Below the pieces are notes generated by a model. The model had not been told where the DNA came from and made no database searches. It worked only from the letters and a program-made list of their open reading frames with translations. From contig NC_065921.1 of the NCBI RefSeq assembly GCF_024586455.1, forward strand, positions 7,595,401 to 7,659,400: DNA of 64,000 bases. Direction: 5' to 3'. Positions within the stretch are counted from its first letter, which is position 1. The number at the start of each line of letters is the position of its first letter. Source of the DNA: Bactrocera neohumeralis. Lineage: Eukaryota; Arthropoda; Insecta; Diptera; Tephritidae. The translations under genes were made by a program, and so were the position numbers. Positions 48,701-60,800 of this stretch are shown here, piece by piece.

Positions 48701-51700
48701 CCAGTACCGTTGATAGATATTTGAATGATCTAGAGGCACATTGAAAATACTTTAAAGAAAAAACTACCTGAACAATCAGCACGCCAGATTGTTACCTTAA
48801 ATTCGACTAAGTCTGCAGCTAAGATTAAGGAATTAGCCGGAGTAAAAGCAAGCCTTTCAACTGTTCAGTGTACAATAAGAAATGCAGAACACCTAAAGCG
48901 TCTAAAAATCAAGAAAAAAACCCTCTGAATGAACTGCGCAAAGAAAAACGGCTTCGATTCGCTAAATAATACATGTGGTGGACTGTTCAATCCGACACTC
49001 AACTCGACGGCAAAATGAGCTATACTTAAGTCGCCACCACAGCCGAGAAGATGGAGTCACGAGGTGCTAACATGTTTTATGAAACAATTGACTTGATTTT
49101 TATTGATCAGAAGATAAACGGTGATCACTTCAAAACATTGTTGGTGTCCGTATTTCCAAAATTAAGTAATATCTTTTATACAATTTCTTGGATTTTTCAA
49201 CAAGGCAATGCTCCTATTCATAACGCTCGAGTAGTAAAGTCGTTTATTTCGTGTCAAAATTTAATCTCATGACCTGCCCACCATATTCTCCAGGTCTTAA
49301 CGTAATTGAAAATGTTTGGGACTGGCTAACGCGGAAGGTATACGAAGGAGGAAAGCAATACGAAAACAAGGAAACATTTACTGTATTTATATGTATATTA
49401 AACGAGCTTGGAGCGAGATGTCTTTGACCTACATAGATTCCCTGTATCATTCAATGATTTTTTTTTATAATAAATCAAATATTAACACGAACTATAAATT
49501 TAAGTTAAGCAAAAAGATGTGCTGAAGAAAAACACTAAGAAATTTCCGTTTCATTCACAAAAAGGTAGCATCTCTAAGAACGAATCTACAGCTGTGTTTT
49601 ATAAAAGAAAATTATAAATTCACTTTCATATATTTTTATAATATTGAATAATGTTCTTCTGCTTATTTCATTTCGCCAAAAAGCAATTAAATCTGAAACC
49701 TGGCAGCGAACCGCGACAAATGTGGGAGAAATTCCCCATCGCCTTGAATTTTTCAATTTACGTCTTCAACGTAACAAATCCCGATGAAGTGCAAAATGGC
49801 GGAAAACCACGTGTGCAAGAGGTCGGGCCGTTTGTATTTGAGTAAGTGCCATTAGTACATATAACCCACTCCAACACACACACATACACTTAATAAAATA
49901 CATCAAATGAATATTAAATACATAATTAAATGCCATAAAGGGAATGGAAGGACAAATACGATTTGGAGGACTTTGAGGATGAGGACGCGGTGGCCTATAA
50001 TATGCGTAACACGTTCATTTTCAGACCTGATTTGGGCCTAGGCGGCGAGGAATTAATCGTGATGCCACATCCACTTGTACAAGTAAGGCGACTTAACTAT
50101 TTCACTTGTTGTTTTCATCTTTGTAACTACAAAATGCACAAAAACTTTTTACAAGATCATGGCTATAGCCGTCAAGCGTGACAAGGAAGCCTTGATCAAC
50201 ATGATATCCGAGGGTCTGCAAGCGCTGTTTAAGCCTACCACGCCATTTGTGCGCGCACCTTTCATGGACATTTTCTTTCGCGGCATCGATGTGGACTGCT
50301 CCATCGATCATTTCGCAGCTAAGGCGATTTGTTTGAATTTTCACACCGGCGCCATCAAAGGCGCAGAAAAAGTGAATGCAACACATTTCAAATTTTCACT
50401 CCTTGGCGGGGTGAGTATGCCGTTGCAATAATTAAATAATAATTGTTTATTTAATATCCACAACTGTATTGAAAACTTAGGCCAACCACACTGACGCCGG
50501 TCGCTATAAGGTTGCGAGAGGCGTCAAGGTTAGCCGTGATATTGGGCGCGTGCTTGAGTTTGACGACTCTGACGAGCTAAGTGTCTGGGATGGTGATGAG
50601 TGTAATCAATTTCGCGGCACCGACACAACCATCTTTGCTCCGCTAATGAAGCCCGAAGAGGGACTGTGGTCTTTTGCTGCCGATTTGTGTCGTTCTTTGG
50701 GTGCGGAATTCGAGAAGAAGACCACTTATGCAGGCATACCAGCATATTATTACACAATCGACTTGGGCGATCCGAAGGTGAAGCTCAAAACGAATATCTT
50801 CAAATATATATATGTGACCTGGTCTACGAAAAGGGGGCTAACGTGCGAAAACTAGTTTTCTGGGAAAAGCTGTTAAAAATAATCGTCAGTTTCTCGTTAT
50901 CTCATTAATTGTTCTCATTTTTTTTTTTTTTTTTGACACCTAAATCCCCTTTTCGTAGACCAGGTCACATATGTATTTTAATGGAATGCAATAATGAATT
51001 TTTTGTTTTTTTTTTTTCAGAACGATCCTGATAAGCATTGTTTCTGCAAGGATTATCCCGACGACTGTCCACCCAAAGGTACCATGGATCTCACCTTGTG
51101 TAATGAGGCACCGATGATTGTCTCGTTGCCACATTTTTTCAAGGCCGATCCGCAATTGGTTGCGGACGTAGATGGTGTGGATCCGGTGGAGGAAAAGCAT
51201 GGCGTATTTATTGTTTTCGAAAGGGTAAAACTTGAATTTAAAGAGTCATATAATAGTAAGTATTTTGAAGATAGTGGACCAGCAATTCGAAGATTATTTG
51301 AAACGAAACTTTAAAAGTTTACTGTATCAGCAGCACAAATGGAGTTTCATAATTTTTTGATTCTAAAAAGACAAAAAAATATTATTTCGTATTTTAAGAA
51401 ACGATTTCAAGCACTTAATGCTAAATAATAATATTTTTTCTCACTTCAGATATCTGGTACACCACTATCTGCTGCTAAGCGCTTGCAATTCAGCCTCTCT
51501 GTGATGCCCGTGCCGGAAGTAGAGGTTATGAAGAACTTACGCACACTCACCATGCCGCTCTTTTGGGTCGAAGAAGCGGCCAGTTTGGATAAGACCTGGA
51601 CCGATATGTTGAAGAAGAAGGTTTTCTTGTAAGTAAACAATGTTATTTGCATAAATTAGCGCACTTTCCGAAATATTTCCACGCAGAGTCATCAAAATAA

Positions 51701-51840
51701 ATAATGTCTTTAAATGGATGTCCACAATTTTCGGGGCATTGGGCTTAGCTATCAGCCTCTATATGCTATTTGGTCGAAATCAAATCACCACAACAAACGT
51801 CACACCCACAACCGAAGCCAGCACGATCGATAAACATTGA
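45737..51840 (+). CDS. Snmp1: Sensory neuron membrane protein (SNMP1-like, CD36 family), complete, 8 exons
   Basis: Exons 45737-45838, 49684-49841, 49941-50082, 50156-50410, 50481-50777, 51021-51224, 51450-51628 and 51687-51840 join in frame with GT/AG introns to give 496 residues. CD36-family proteins have two membrane anchors and a large extracellular loop; SNMP1 sits in sensory-neuron dendrites and helps lipid pheromones reach their receptors. Visible here: an N-terminal anchor at about residues 5-26, LKPGS at 38-42, FNVTNP at 62-67, EEWKDKYD across the second junction, FFRGIDVDC, an ectodomain with paired Cys (HCFC, DDCPPKGTMD), SGTPLSAAKRLQF, and a C-terminal anchor at about 457-475. Several N-glycosylation sequons are present. 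The similarity is to SNMP1 rather than SNMP2. The tail after the last anchor is only about 21 residues, shorter than I recall for Drosophila SNMP1, so this may be a paralog (an SNMP1b type). Confidence 0.93.
46139..46205 (+). mobile_element. Isolated LINE or SINE tail
   Basis: CTCGGCTATAACCACGTAAG followed by CTACGCCAATAAAGAAGA; the final tail is identical to the 3' end of the LINE at 41.4-43.0 kb. It may be a 5'-truncated LINE copy or a SINE using the LINE tail. It lies in Snmp1 intron 1. Confidence 0.6.
46490..47110 (-). mobile_element. Mariner-like transposase relic in Snmp1 intron 1
   Basis: On the minus strand, ESLRMLEKAYDD, then SKTQAYEWYKAFKYG, SSTDENIKKVK and finally EFVPEGQAVNK near 46500 follow the order of the mariner helix-turn-helix and catalytic regions. 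Stops and a deletion break it. It is a different subfamily from the 53-kb copy. Confidence 0.65.
48740..49455 (+). mobile_element. Tc1-like transposase relic in Snmp1 intron 1
   Basis: The plus strand encodes an HTH-like stretch (48750-48900), then FQQGNAPIHNARVVKSF near 49195-49245 and, after a frame change, PPYSPGLNVIENVWDWLTRK near 49275-49340. These are Tc1/Tc3-type catalytic-core blocks (D-N-A-P-x-H and SPGLNxIExxW). Frameshifts and stops show it is dead. Confidence 0.8.
50810..50972. mobile_element. 163-bp inverted-repeat element (MITE) in Snmp1 intron 5
   Basis: A perfect 27-bp inverted repeat at 50810-50836 and 50946-50972 (core GTGACCTGGTCTACGAAAAG) brackets about 109 bases. It fills most of the 243-bp intron between exon 5 (ending 50777) and exon 6 (starting 51021). 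The ends lie in TA-rich DNA, as expected for TA-targeting Tc1/mariner MITEs; the superfamily is inferred. Confidence 0.8.
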
Positions 51841-52011
51841 ATTAATTAGCGGCTAATTTAAACTGTTTAAGTGACGTGGCGATAATAAGTTACAGAATTT
51901 AGTTGAAAGTTAGCAAATGTGTTGTCTTATTGTAGTTACTGTAGTCCGTCATATATAGATACATATGTACATACATATATTTATATCGTACCTGTAATAG
52001 CAAAGCAATTC

Positions 52012-52017
52012 AATAAA
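52012..52017 (+). terminator. Polyadenylation signal of the Snmp1-like gene
   Basis: AATAAA lies about 170 bases after the TGA at 51838-51840, followed by an AT-rich stretch. Position and spacing fit a short insect 3' UTR. Confidence 0.6.
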
Positions 52018-52924
52018 TGTGAAATAGAAATGTGACGATTTTTGCAATCATTCGGACAGTTGTTGCGATTCTCATGAGATGCCTTGGTAATGACCACCTA
52101 GGTGTTACCACGATAATTTGCAGCACTTAAATATCACAATGCTAATTGGGTATTACGGAGCCAATGGCATGCATGCATAGCTATGTCTGTCATTATTTAT
52201 GGCGTTGTGTTGGGTCAAATAGTAGTATTTTTACCATCGCATCTCGCCTGGAATACTAAAGCCTCAAAAAGGATAATAAGTGTCAGCTAATGAGACGAAG
52301 CCACGTTATTATTACTTTGTTATTTGAACTTTCAAGAACATAACTTTGATCACCACACATACCGTATTTGTTGCCAGAAATCAAAAGGCATCAGATGAGA
52401 AACTCTTTAAATAATGTTTTTACCCAGGCCCAGCAATGATTAATAGAGTGTTTTTAAGATGTAAATACGATCAAAAAATATATATTCTACATATATATAT
52501 AATCGCCTTGGAGTTTCAAATTTCGCCCTTCAAAAATTATCTAACGTAAACATTTTTACCGAAAATATTGGTCAATCTTTTAGATATGTTTTTGAAATAC
52601 GGGGAGTTTTTTTTTTTTTTTTTAGGTAATAGTATACTCTTGTGCCAAAACTAAGTTGATTCCGATCAATACTTCTTATAGATCTTATACTATACTAGAT
52701 TCTAACAACTTCCAGTTGACTTTATATCACATATATCGGCCAATATGTGAATTATCTTAAAAAAATTGACAAGTTGTTATTCACAACAGTATATCCCTGA
52801 ATTGGATAAAATCGGGTTAAAACTTGCCTCAGCCCTAATAAAACTGATATTTATGATTTTGAAACATCTGATGACCTTACTCCATACATACATATGTTTA
52901 TATCTATATAGATTTATATACATA

Positions 52925-53998
52925 TAGTGAAAGGAGATCCATTTCGAAGTTCTCAACTTTTAAAAGAAAAAACACAGAAACTTCAAATTCAATGGAAAAT
53001 GTTTATTCTCATTCGAAAGAAAATTCTTTGGTATTTATTTTTTTAAGATTATCTCTTTTGAGTGTTCACCACGGCTACGTCTCAGAAGGTCCTTCCATTG
53101 AATTCAATTTTCGATGACACGTTCGAGCATTTTGAATATGAAATGGCGAAAGACATGCGTGATGTTTCGTTTCAAGGCCTGAATCGAAGCGGGATTGTCC
53201 GCATAGACTTTAGACTTTATACATATATCCCCACAGAAAAATGTCTAACGGTCTGACCTCACACAATCTTGGTGGCCAATGGACCGTGCCAAAATGTGAG
53301 ATTATCTGCTCACCGCAGTATTCTCTCAATAAATCTATTGAATTATGCGATGTGTGGAAAGTGGGGCCGTTTTGTTGAAACCGAATGTCGCCCAGGTCAC
53401 AAACTTCAATTCCAGTCATCAAATTGTCGGTTATCAAGGCGCGATAATAGTCGCCATTGACGGTTATGTTCTTACCGGTATCCTTTTTGCAGAAATATGG
53501 ACGATGATTCCATTGACCCATAAACCATACCAAACCGTTGCTTTTTCTAGATGAAATGGCAGCTCTTGAATCTCTTCAGGTTACTCTTCGTCCCAACTGT
53601 GGCAATTTTGCTTGTTTACATACCCATTGAGGCAGAAGTCGGCCTAATCGCTGAACAAAATTTCTTGGTACTTTTCAAGAGCCCATGGAGTATAGCAATG
53701 TACTTGGGAAGGTCGAGCGGTTTTAGTTCTTCTACAAGTTATATTTTGTAAGCTTTCAACTTAAAATCTCGACGTAAAATACGCCAAGTCGTTCTGTACG
53801 TCAGTCCGCATTGCTGTGAACGGCGCTGAATCGACTCTCTACGGTATTCGTGTTGTAAACGTTTATCAGTCCTAAGTCTTTCCATGATGAAATGAGAAAC
53901 AATACTGAACCAAAATAATATGACAGCTCGACACGACTCACGTGTGATTTATCAAAAGAGGATATTGAAAAAAACACCTCTACTTGGATCACCCGTTA
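52925..53998 (-). mobile_element. Mariner/IS630-type element, near full length, inactivated
   Basis: On the minus strand the transposase begins near 53890 (MERLRTDKRLQHEYR) and runs to about 53050, with LFSD near the middle, FQQNGPTFHTSHNSIDLLRE and WPPRLCEVRPLDIFLWGY. Stops and frameshifts split it. The ends GATCCAAGTAGAGGTG (right side, minus strand) and GGAGATCCATTTCGAAGTT (left side) look like diverged terminal inverted repeats. Confidence 0.8.
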
Positions 53999-54219
53999 TG
54001 TATAAAATTGCTTGTAAATATGTTCTCCAGTATACCTGAGCAGTGTCAAAAATTTATGAAATCAGCCCTTTCATATATTCTCTGACGAGAAATAGAATAC
54101 AGTTATAAAACTAATTAAATTTAAGATCTGCATATGAGTTAATTAATTAGTATGATACCAAATTTGATTGTTAAACCTTTTCGCTAGATTTTTAATATAA
54201 TACACCTAAAGGTATTAAC

Positions 54220-54305
54220 ACGGTTTGGATCCTGCTAGTTGCAAGAGTGTAAATAGTTCGGTTACACTCGAAATTAGTTCTTCCTTACCTGCTATGCTTT
54301 AATTT
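54220..54305 (+). repeat. End fragment of a dispersed repeat with small hairpin
   Basis: GTTGCAAGAGTGTAAATAG is followed by a TTCGGTTACACTCGAA hairpin and TTAGTTCTTCCTTACCTGC. I recall this ending from abundant fly repeats; the match is from memory. Confidence 0.45.
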
Positions 54306-54719
54306 GTAATTTTATTCCACTTTTATCTTTTGCAGTAATTAAGAGAGAAAGTATTATAAGGAATAAAAGCTAAACAATAACTTCTAAGCATCTCCGTATT
54401 TTCCATCACCGACATATACTACATTTTAATTTTAATAACAAATTTAAAAATATATATCTAAGAAAATTAGTATTGATTTCAAGGACAACTTACATAAGCG
54501 CACTGAAATTGATTATATGAAAATGTACTTCCCAGAAATACACTTTGTTACCTGCCGCATTCATTACTGATCCTCCAAACATAGTTACCGTCGTGTGTTC
54601 TACCTGCGCAAAATCCTTAAAACTCGAGCAAATTTTGCAGTCGTCGTCAAAACGTGCTTCAACGTTAATAACAACAGATCAGCTCTCCCTTGTGTCGAAA
54701 ATTAGTAAATTCATTCAGC

Positions 54720-55004
54720 ATGGACTTAGAAGACTCAGCGCCAGATTTGGCTGAAATCTACAGGGATTTCAACATTCTGCGTTCCATAAAAGATCCTTTA
54801 GAAATGAGAAATAGGGGTTTTGATCTCTATGAAAAACTGGATTCTTGTGTAGAACCCCATCCTATCCTGCCCGATATAAAAAAGTGTGTAGGCAGACTGA
54901 TAGAGATGACATATATGGACGAGGAAGCGCGCGGACCGTATTTAACATTAACAATTAGGGAGTTCGTGAAAGCTTGTAAAGGTTGTGGATCCTATTTGCA
55001 TTGA
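54720..55004 (+). CDS. Hypothetical single-exon protein, 94 aa
   Basis: An uninterrupted ATG-to-TGA frame of 94 residues begins MDLEDSAPDLAEIYRDF and ends KACKGCGSYLH. It has a balanced soluble composition: acidic at the start, no signal peptide, no membrane segment, no low complexity, and a single CxxC near the end. The start context (AGC before ATGG) is favourable and an AATAAA follows at 55126-55131. The frame can be read upstream to a TTG at 54690, but the ATG is the natural start. It lies between the Snmp1-like and UGT genes, with a dead mariner upstream. I recognise no family. It could be a genuine small gene, a retrocopy or the last exon of a longer gene; the balanced codon content in otherwise stop-rich AT DNA favours coding. 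Confidence 0.55.
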   Translation: MDLEDSAPDLAEIYRDFNILRSIKDPLEMRNRGFDLYEKLDSCVEPHPILPDIKKCVGRLIEMTYMDEEARGPYLTLTIREFVKACKGCGSYLH

Positions 55005-56740
55005 AAAGCATATTATATAATACTTTTTAAAATCTGAAATTCTAAATTTAAGGTATTTAATATGACAATTATAAAAATTATAAACGCGTTTGTAATGGAG
55101 TTTTCAAAAATTGACAAAAAATGCAAATAAAATATTTTTAATGAAAATAAATAAAATAGAAAATAAAATATTATTAATTTATACTAATACACATCGTTAT
55201 TGCAGAATATTATTTATTTTTTTTTGTTTAGAAATAAGTAATACGTGGTCAATCGATGGCTACCTTATCGATTGACGCTGAAAACTTATTACCTGTCTGT
55301 GCTGGATTTAAATTGTTAAGATGCCAGACAATTTTTAACAAAGTTTTTCTCCCAAGTTTACCATAATTTCCTCTCTCTTCTAAAAGGGGGACAATTTTCC
55401 TTTGGCAGCTCTGATTTTGGTCAATAAATTTCATTCATCCGAACTTGGCGATTCCTTACTTGTTAGTTTAAAATATTAAGGAGGAAATCTTGAAGAAAAA
55501 TAGTGGGATATTTTTTTCCATTTTCAGAGCAAATTTATTAATGTATGAAAAGGTAGGAACTGCACGAACATAGTTAAAAAAATTAATATTTTGAATTGAG
55601 ATTTTGATGTCACAGATGGTCAATGAGGAGTTTGCGTGAGAATATCCTTCGAAAACGGTTGGAATTGTGAAAGAACAATTCATAGATTTTACACCATGAT
55701 AATACACCATCGCATCGATCCGCTATTGTGACCGAATTTAAAGCCAAATTTTTTTCCCTTAATGTTAGTTATTTTATCTTTCGTTGCCGATAAGGTTTGT
55801 TATACTATGATTGTTTTTTTGTTGTTTTCAAAAATTAACTAATTTCTTTTTCGACGATTTCCAATTTTCCACGCGGTTTTAATATTGAAAACCCATAATA
55901 TTTAGGGACAATCTTAGTTCAACTAATTATTCTTCTGCTTTTTACTGAAGCTGAAGGCAGAGAGCTTTTCTGCCTACCTCAAATATTATCAGCTATCATT
56001 TATGAATTGCAGAAGCTTAAATATCGTTTCGCCAACCCTCTGTTCTCGGATTCACATATTACTTTTATCGTTTAGATTCATTCAGCGATTTCGTATATAA
56101 ATTATTTGCAATGACTGCCTAGACTATTATTCTGCCTTCATTCACACGTGAGTTTTTCTTCCATTAAAAATGGCAAAAATAAATATTACGACATTTACGT
56201 CCCGCTGCTTCTTTTGGCTTTAGTTTGACAGGACAATGCAGTAGCTCGTGACGTCCTGAACGAGTGATGAAAATTTGACAGTTCGTTTCGTTTGTGACGT
56301 AGCGGCTCGCAATCTTATACTCCAGCGTTCCTCCGTCAAACTTATACTCAGCAAATCACAAAATGCTAAATTTAAATTTCAGAATATGAATATAAATGTT
56401 TATTAATAATACCACAGCTCTTAAAACTAATGCAAACATTATTCATTAGAGGAGAAAAACATTTTATTATTTTGTTAAATATTTTATTTTAACCTATACA
56501 ACTATGCTTATTTATAGTAACAGCTAACAAAATATCGATAATTTATTGATATTGATTATTAAACATATACAATTTTTAACAACAGCGAATTTATATACTA
56601 TACATTTCCAAACAAAAATTAAATCAGAAAAAAACACATTTACAAAAATCAAAGGAATTTCACAAACATTTTTAAATTTAATTTGACTTTGGTTTTGTTG
56701 TATTAAATAATTTACGCAAAACTTTTTAAAGAACACATTA
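55005..56740. other. Intergenic stretch between the 94-aa gene and the hAT MITE
   Basis: AT-rich DNA. A minus-strand frame at 55434-55249 has fairly balanced composition but no start context, splice partner or family match. I see nothing else. Confidence 0.5.
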
Positions 56741-56748
56741 ATATGGTA

Positions 56749-57454
56749 CAGTGGCGTAGCTACAACTTCGGGCGCCCGGGGCCAAGGATGTTCTGCCGCC
56801 CCCTTTATCTACCTACCTACAAGTTTTATGAGGTGGTTCGGACAAAAGTGAATTTTTACAAAATATCTTCGATATTTAGTATATAAAATTTAGGAACTAG
56901 AAGCCACGCAAATTCTGAAGTTACAAAACTCACAATACGGTTTTTGAGGAAATTGATAGTAAATTTAGAAGACATCTTATTAAAAGCCATAGAAAAAACC
57001 CATTTTCGCCCAATATCTTGTACACTTTTGACACAATTTGCAGGAATTTTTGCCCGAATTGGAGTTTTTAAATACCATTTTTGAAAATTTGGAGAAATAA
57101 AAGTATTTGTTACATTCAAAGCATAGGGTAACTGTGAGAGTGACACGTCGCTAGATAAAGCTAGAAAAGTGCATTTTTAAGTTCTATCACTATTTTTAAG
57201 AAAGATATAAGCCAAAAGATATAAGACAAATTCAAAGACTGAAGAGTATTCGAGTAAAAATTAATATTTTTCATTGTTATTCAGATGATTACATTGTGAG
57301 TGTACAACTCTTTATCTTTTAAAATAATTTTTGTAAAAACATTTGATGAAGTATTTTTCTGAATATTAAAAAACTGCGAAGATAGTTTTGCCGCCCCCAA
57401 GACGTTGCGCCCGGGGCGACGGTCCCCTTCGAAACCCCCCTAGCTACGCCACTG
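56749..57454. mobile_element. hAT-type MITE, 706 bp, with perfect 8-bp target-site duplication
   Basis: Both ends carry the perfect terminal repeat CAGTGGCGTAGCTA (inverted), followed inside by GC-rich CGCCCGGGGC-type sequence. ATATGGTA occurs immediately outside each end (56741-56748 and 57455-57462). An 8-bp duplication and a CAGTGGCG start are typical of hAT elements. The interior is AT-rich and encodes no transposase, so it is non-autonomous. Confidence 0.9.
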
Positions 57455-57541
57455 ATATGGTAGAACATGCAAACGAATTTACAGTAACACAAATAAAGCC
57501 GCAGAATATGAATTTAAAAATAATTAATTTTTTCGGCAGCT

Positions 57542-57547
57542 TTTATT
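57542..57547 (-). terminator. Candidate polyadenylation signal of the UGT gene
   Basis: TTTATT on the plus strand reads AATAAA on the minus strand, about 330 bases after the UGT stop. Nearer alternatives in this AT-rich 3' flank cannot be excluded. Confidence 0.3.
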
Positions 57548-57874
57548 CATTATATTATATATATGTATGTATATATATGTATAGATATTTGAGAGTTGTC
57601 ACACGCTTTTGTACACATAATAATTAAATATATATTAAATAGGTTTATGTAGTCACAATATTTACAATAACTTTTTCTACACAAAAGAAAAAGTCGAAAA
57701 TATTTGCACACACACACACTGTAAAAAATGAAAATGAGACTATGCGCTCTGCCAAGAACAGACTGCAACTGAAGGGATAGAGAGAGAGTGAGAGGAAGTA
57801 TGGCGGCAGTATTGTGCACATACTTAGACACACTTCCGTAATTGAATATCACTGAGCTAATTATTGATGATAAA

Positions 57875-60800
57875 TTAGTTGAGCTTTTTGACTTTGTGAT
57901 GAGCATGGCGTATGCTATGTTGCATGACTTCGGGGCGGGAGAATAAACGTTTCAGCAGATAGTAGATTAGATAGATAGCGCCCACGTAGAGAGCGACTAC
58001 ATCGATAAGGTAGTATTGGATCCAACTGTAAAGAAAAAATATTATTTTAGTGAGAGCTATAGAACTACTACTTGAAAAGGTTAAAAAAATCTGTTAATAG
58101 GCATCTTACTCGAACAGCTTATAGCCGATCAGATATACTTGTAGTACCTAGAACTCCTATTCAATTGATCATAAAGACCCTCATAAATCGACAAAGCTTT
58201 TTCTTGAGGCGGCTAATTTCACTTTCGCTTGCAATAGACAATAGATGAAAGTGCCTGGTTGCTCCACCTTCTTTCGTAAAACTTTAATAGTTTGCGTCCG
58301 ACTGGATTTTTATCCTTACCGCATAAATTCTTAATGAGTAGTGTTCAGCAAGAACTTCTACGATTGCGGAAAGATGTTTCAATCTAGGCCAGAAGGATCG
58401 CGCAATCGCACAGAGGGTCGTCGCCAAGCGAATTTTATAGGTCCAGTGCTAGAACGCAAGATGACAACGGAGATCCAACTCGTTCCTATTCTGATATGAA
58501 TGGGATAAGGAAGAGGAATACTCTGAGCTTAAGTCTAAGCTTGGAGAGCTCCTTATAGTAGGCTGCCAAAACAAACTTCAAGCTAGGACTCATCCAATGC
58601 ATCGGAATTTGAGCGGAGATTTTGTCACCCATTCGGGTGTAGAATGTCATTAAGTACAATTGTTGGGAAAATCCGCAGTGCACCGCAGATGCCGATGAGA
58701 GCCGATCGATTGAACACGTTCAAGCTTCTTAGCGAGAGTGGCCTTTTCGCGCGCCTTCCACCAAACAAATACCACATAGAACTTTATTAGTTTGGCAATG
58801 GCTTCGTAGAGCCGAAACACCACATTTTGGTGAGAGTCTCCGTTTTAGCTCTTCCTTACCAGTATAAACAACCAATACCTTATTTAATCTCTCCTCATTA
58901 TTTGGAATCCATGAAAGCATTCCATCAAGAATGACCTTCAGGTATTTCATCTTATCATCAGGTTGAAAGCGTGATCTCTGCCTAGGTAGTAAGACATTTA
59001 TTATTGATACTAGAGTTTTTGAACCTTCAACGTTCTAAAATTTTCTCATTACCGAATTGAAATTGAAAACTATGATTCTTCTTCTAAAGACCCCTCTTTT
59101 CGTACTATTGAATAACCCTGTTTAAAATTTATAAGGAACTCTGAATTGGAATAACCTTCAAAACATAATTCCAAACATATTTCTCATCCTAATCACTCAA
59201 TGAAATATTCATTCCTGTTGCTGAGCTTACCTCATATTTCTTGCCGGCGATTGCAAGTGGTAAGCTCCTTTGTGACGCAAAACATATTCCGTCCAATATA
59301 TGGATGTTTCCAAGGGAGTACTACGCTGATCTGTCAGCAATCTTTGGCGGGATCTGCAACGTTTACAAAACCAAGTTAGTATTATTAGTAGCAAAACTAA
59401 ATATCTATACATTACCTCGCCGCATTTCTATACTGCGGATCATGTATGACCTTCATTAAGCTCTTGTAAAGCTGACTAACAGTTAGAGTCTCCAACTGTA
59501 ATTTGATCGCATAGCCATCCACCTCCGCCTTGGCAGAGTTCACATCGTGATCGCAGAAGACTGGCATTGTCACAACTGGCACACCATGGTATACCGTCTC
59601 GAACATGCTCAACAAACCGCCATGCGTAACGAAGGCGCGCAGTTTGTGATGCCCCAAAATATCCTGCTGTGGCAACCAACGACTCAGGCGCACATTAGCC
59701 GTGAGATCATGCATTTCCGAAGCATCACCCTCATACTTCCAAAGCACATGATATGGCAGACGTGCGAACGTTTTCACCAACAAACGACGCAGCGACTCCG
59801 GCATGTTGGCGGCCTTCACTGAAGAACCCATCGAGACATAAATGAAACCCGATTCGCCCGCGGAAGCAATAAACTCTTCGAGATCTTTAGGCAGCGGCTT
59901 AGCGGGCTTGCAGTGTATGCAGGCGATTTCGGCAACGTTCGGATTGAGTGCACGCGGATATGATACGACAGCGTGGCCATTCTGCAGTATGAAGCTGACA
60001 TTTTTCGAGATATCATAGGGATGCGGAATATTTGTGTCGATGCGTTCGCGCATCACGCGATAAACGAACGCCATGACTAGCTGTTAGTGAGAAGCGTTGG
60101 TTACCTTTTATTACTCAATAAGATAGTAACTACATTATATACTTTACCTTGTGCATAACATCCTGAAAGACTTGTATGCCGGTGTTCATCGCCCGCTGGA
60201 AGATATTCATCGTGTCCGTAAAGCTTGAATAGAAATTCGGCGTTATCGCATATGAACCGGGATTACCGGACTTTGCCAGACTGCCGGTATAGAAGCCCAC
60301 CGTATTCATATACATGAACGGTATTTTGTATTGATAGACCATGCCGAGTGCACACTCGGGAAAGGCGCCATCCAGAATGGCTAAGTCAAAGCTGCGATTC
60401 ATGAGCTCCTTAGTTTCGGCATCCTCCAGCATTGCATCGCAGGACTGAGTGAGGGAAATAATGGCAGAAAATGTACTATGTAAATATTTAAAAATTTTGA
60501 GTAATTATTTTTGGTATATATAGGTATAAGTATAAACTGATATTTCATGTATTGCTAGTATAATTATTTATGAATTTCCATTAGCAAAGTTTCTCAAAAA
60601 CAAATGTGAGTTAGTTCATATTGAAACGTCGACACACGTAATGTTGGGCAAATGCTTAGGCTTATGTATAGTTTGGTACGTGTGCACCTTGAAACGCAAA
60701 TGCAACAATAACAACAAACACAATAAACTGCGACTTATGCTGTTACATTTGCAAGCATAAACAGTGTGAGCGTTTTGTAATTTAACACGCGACTCTGTTG

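Noticed and set aside
50778..50855. Read-through extension of Snmp1 exon 5
   Set aside because: The extension enters the MITE; the family pattern continues directly from DLGDPK into the exon starting 51021.
55249..55434. Minus-strand 61-codon frame
   Set aside because: No start context, splice partner or family match.
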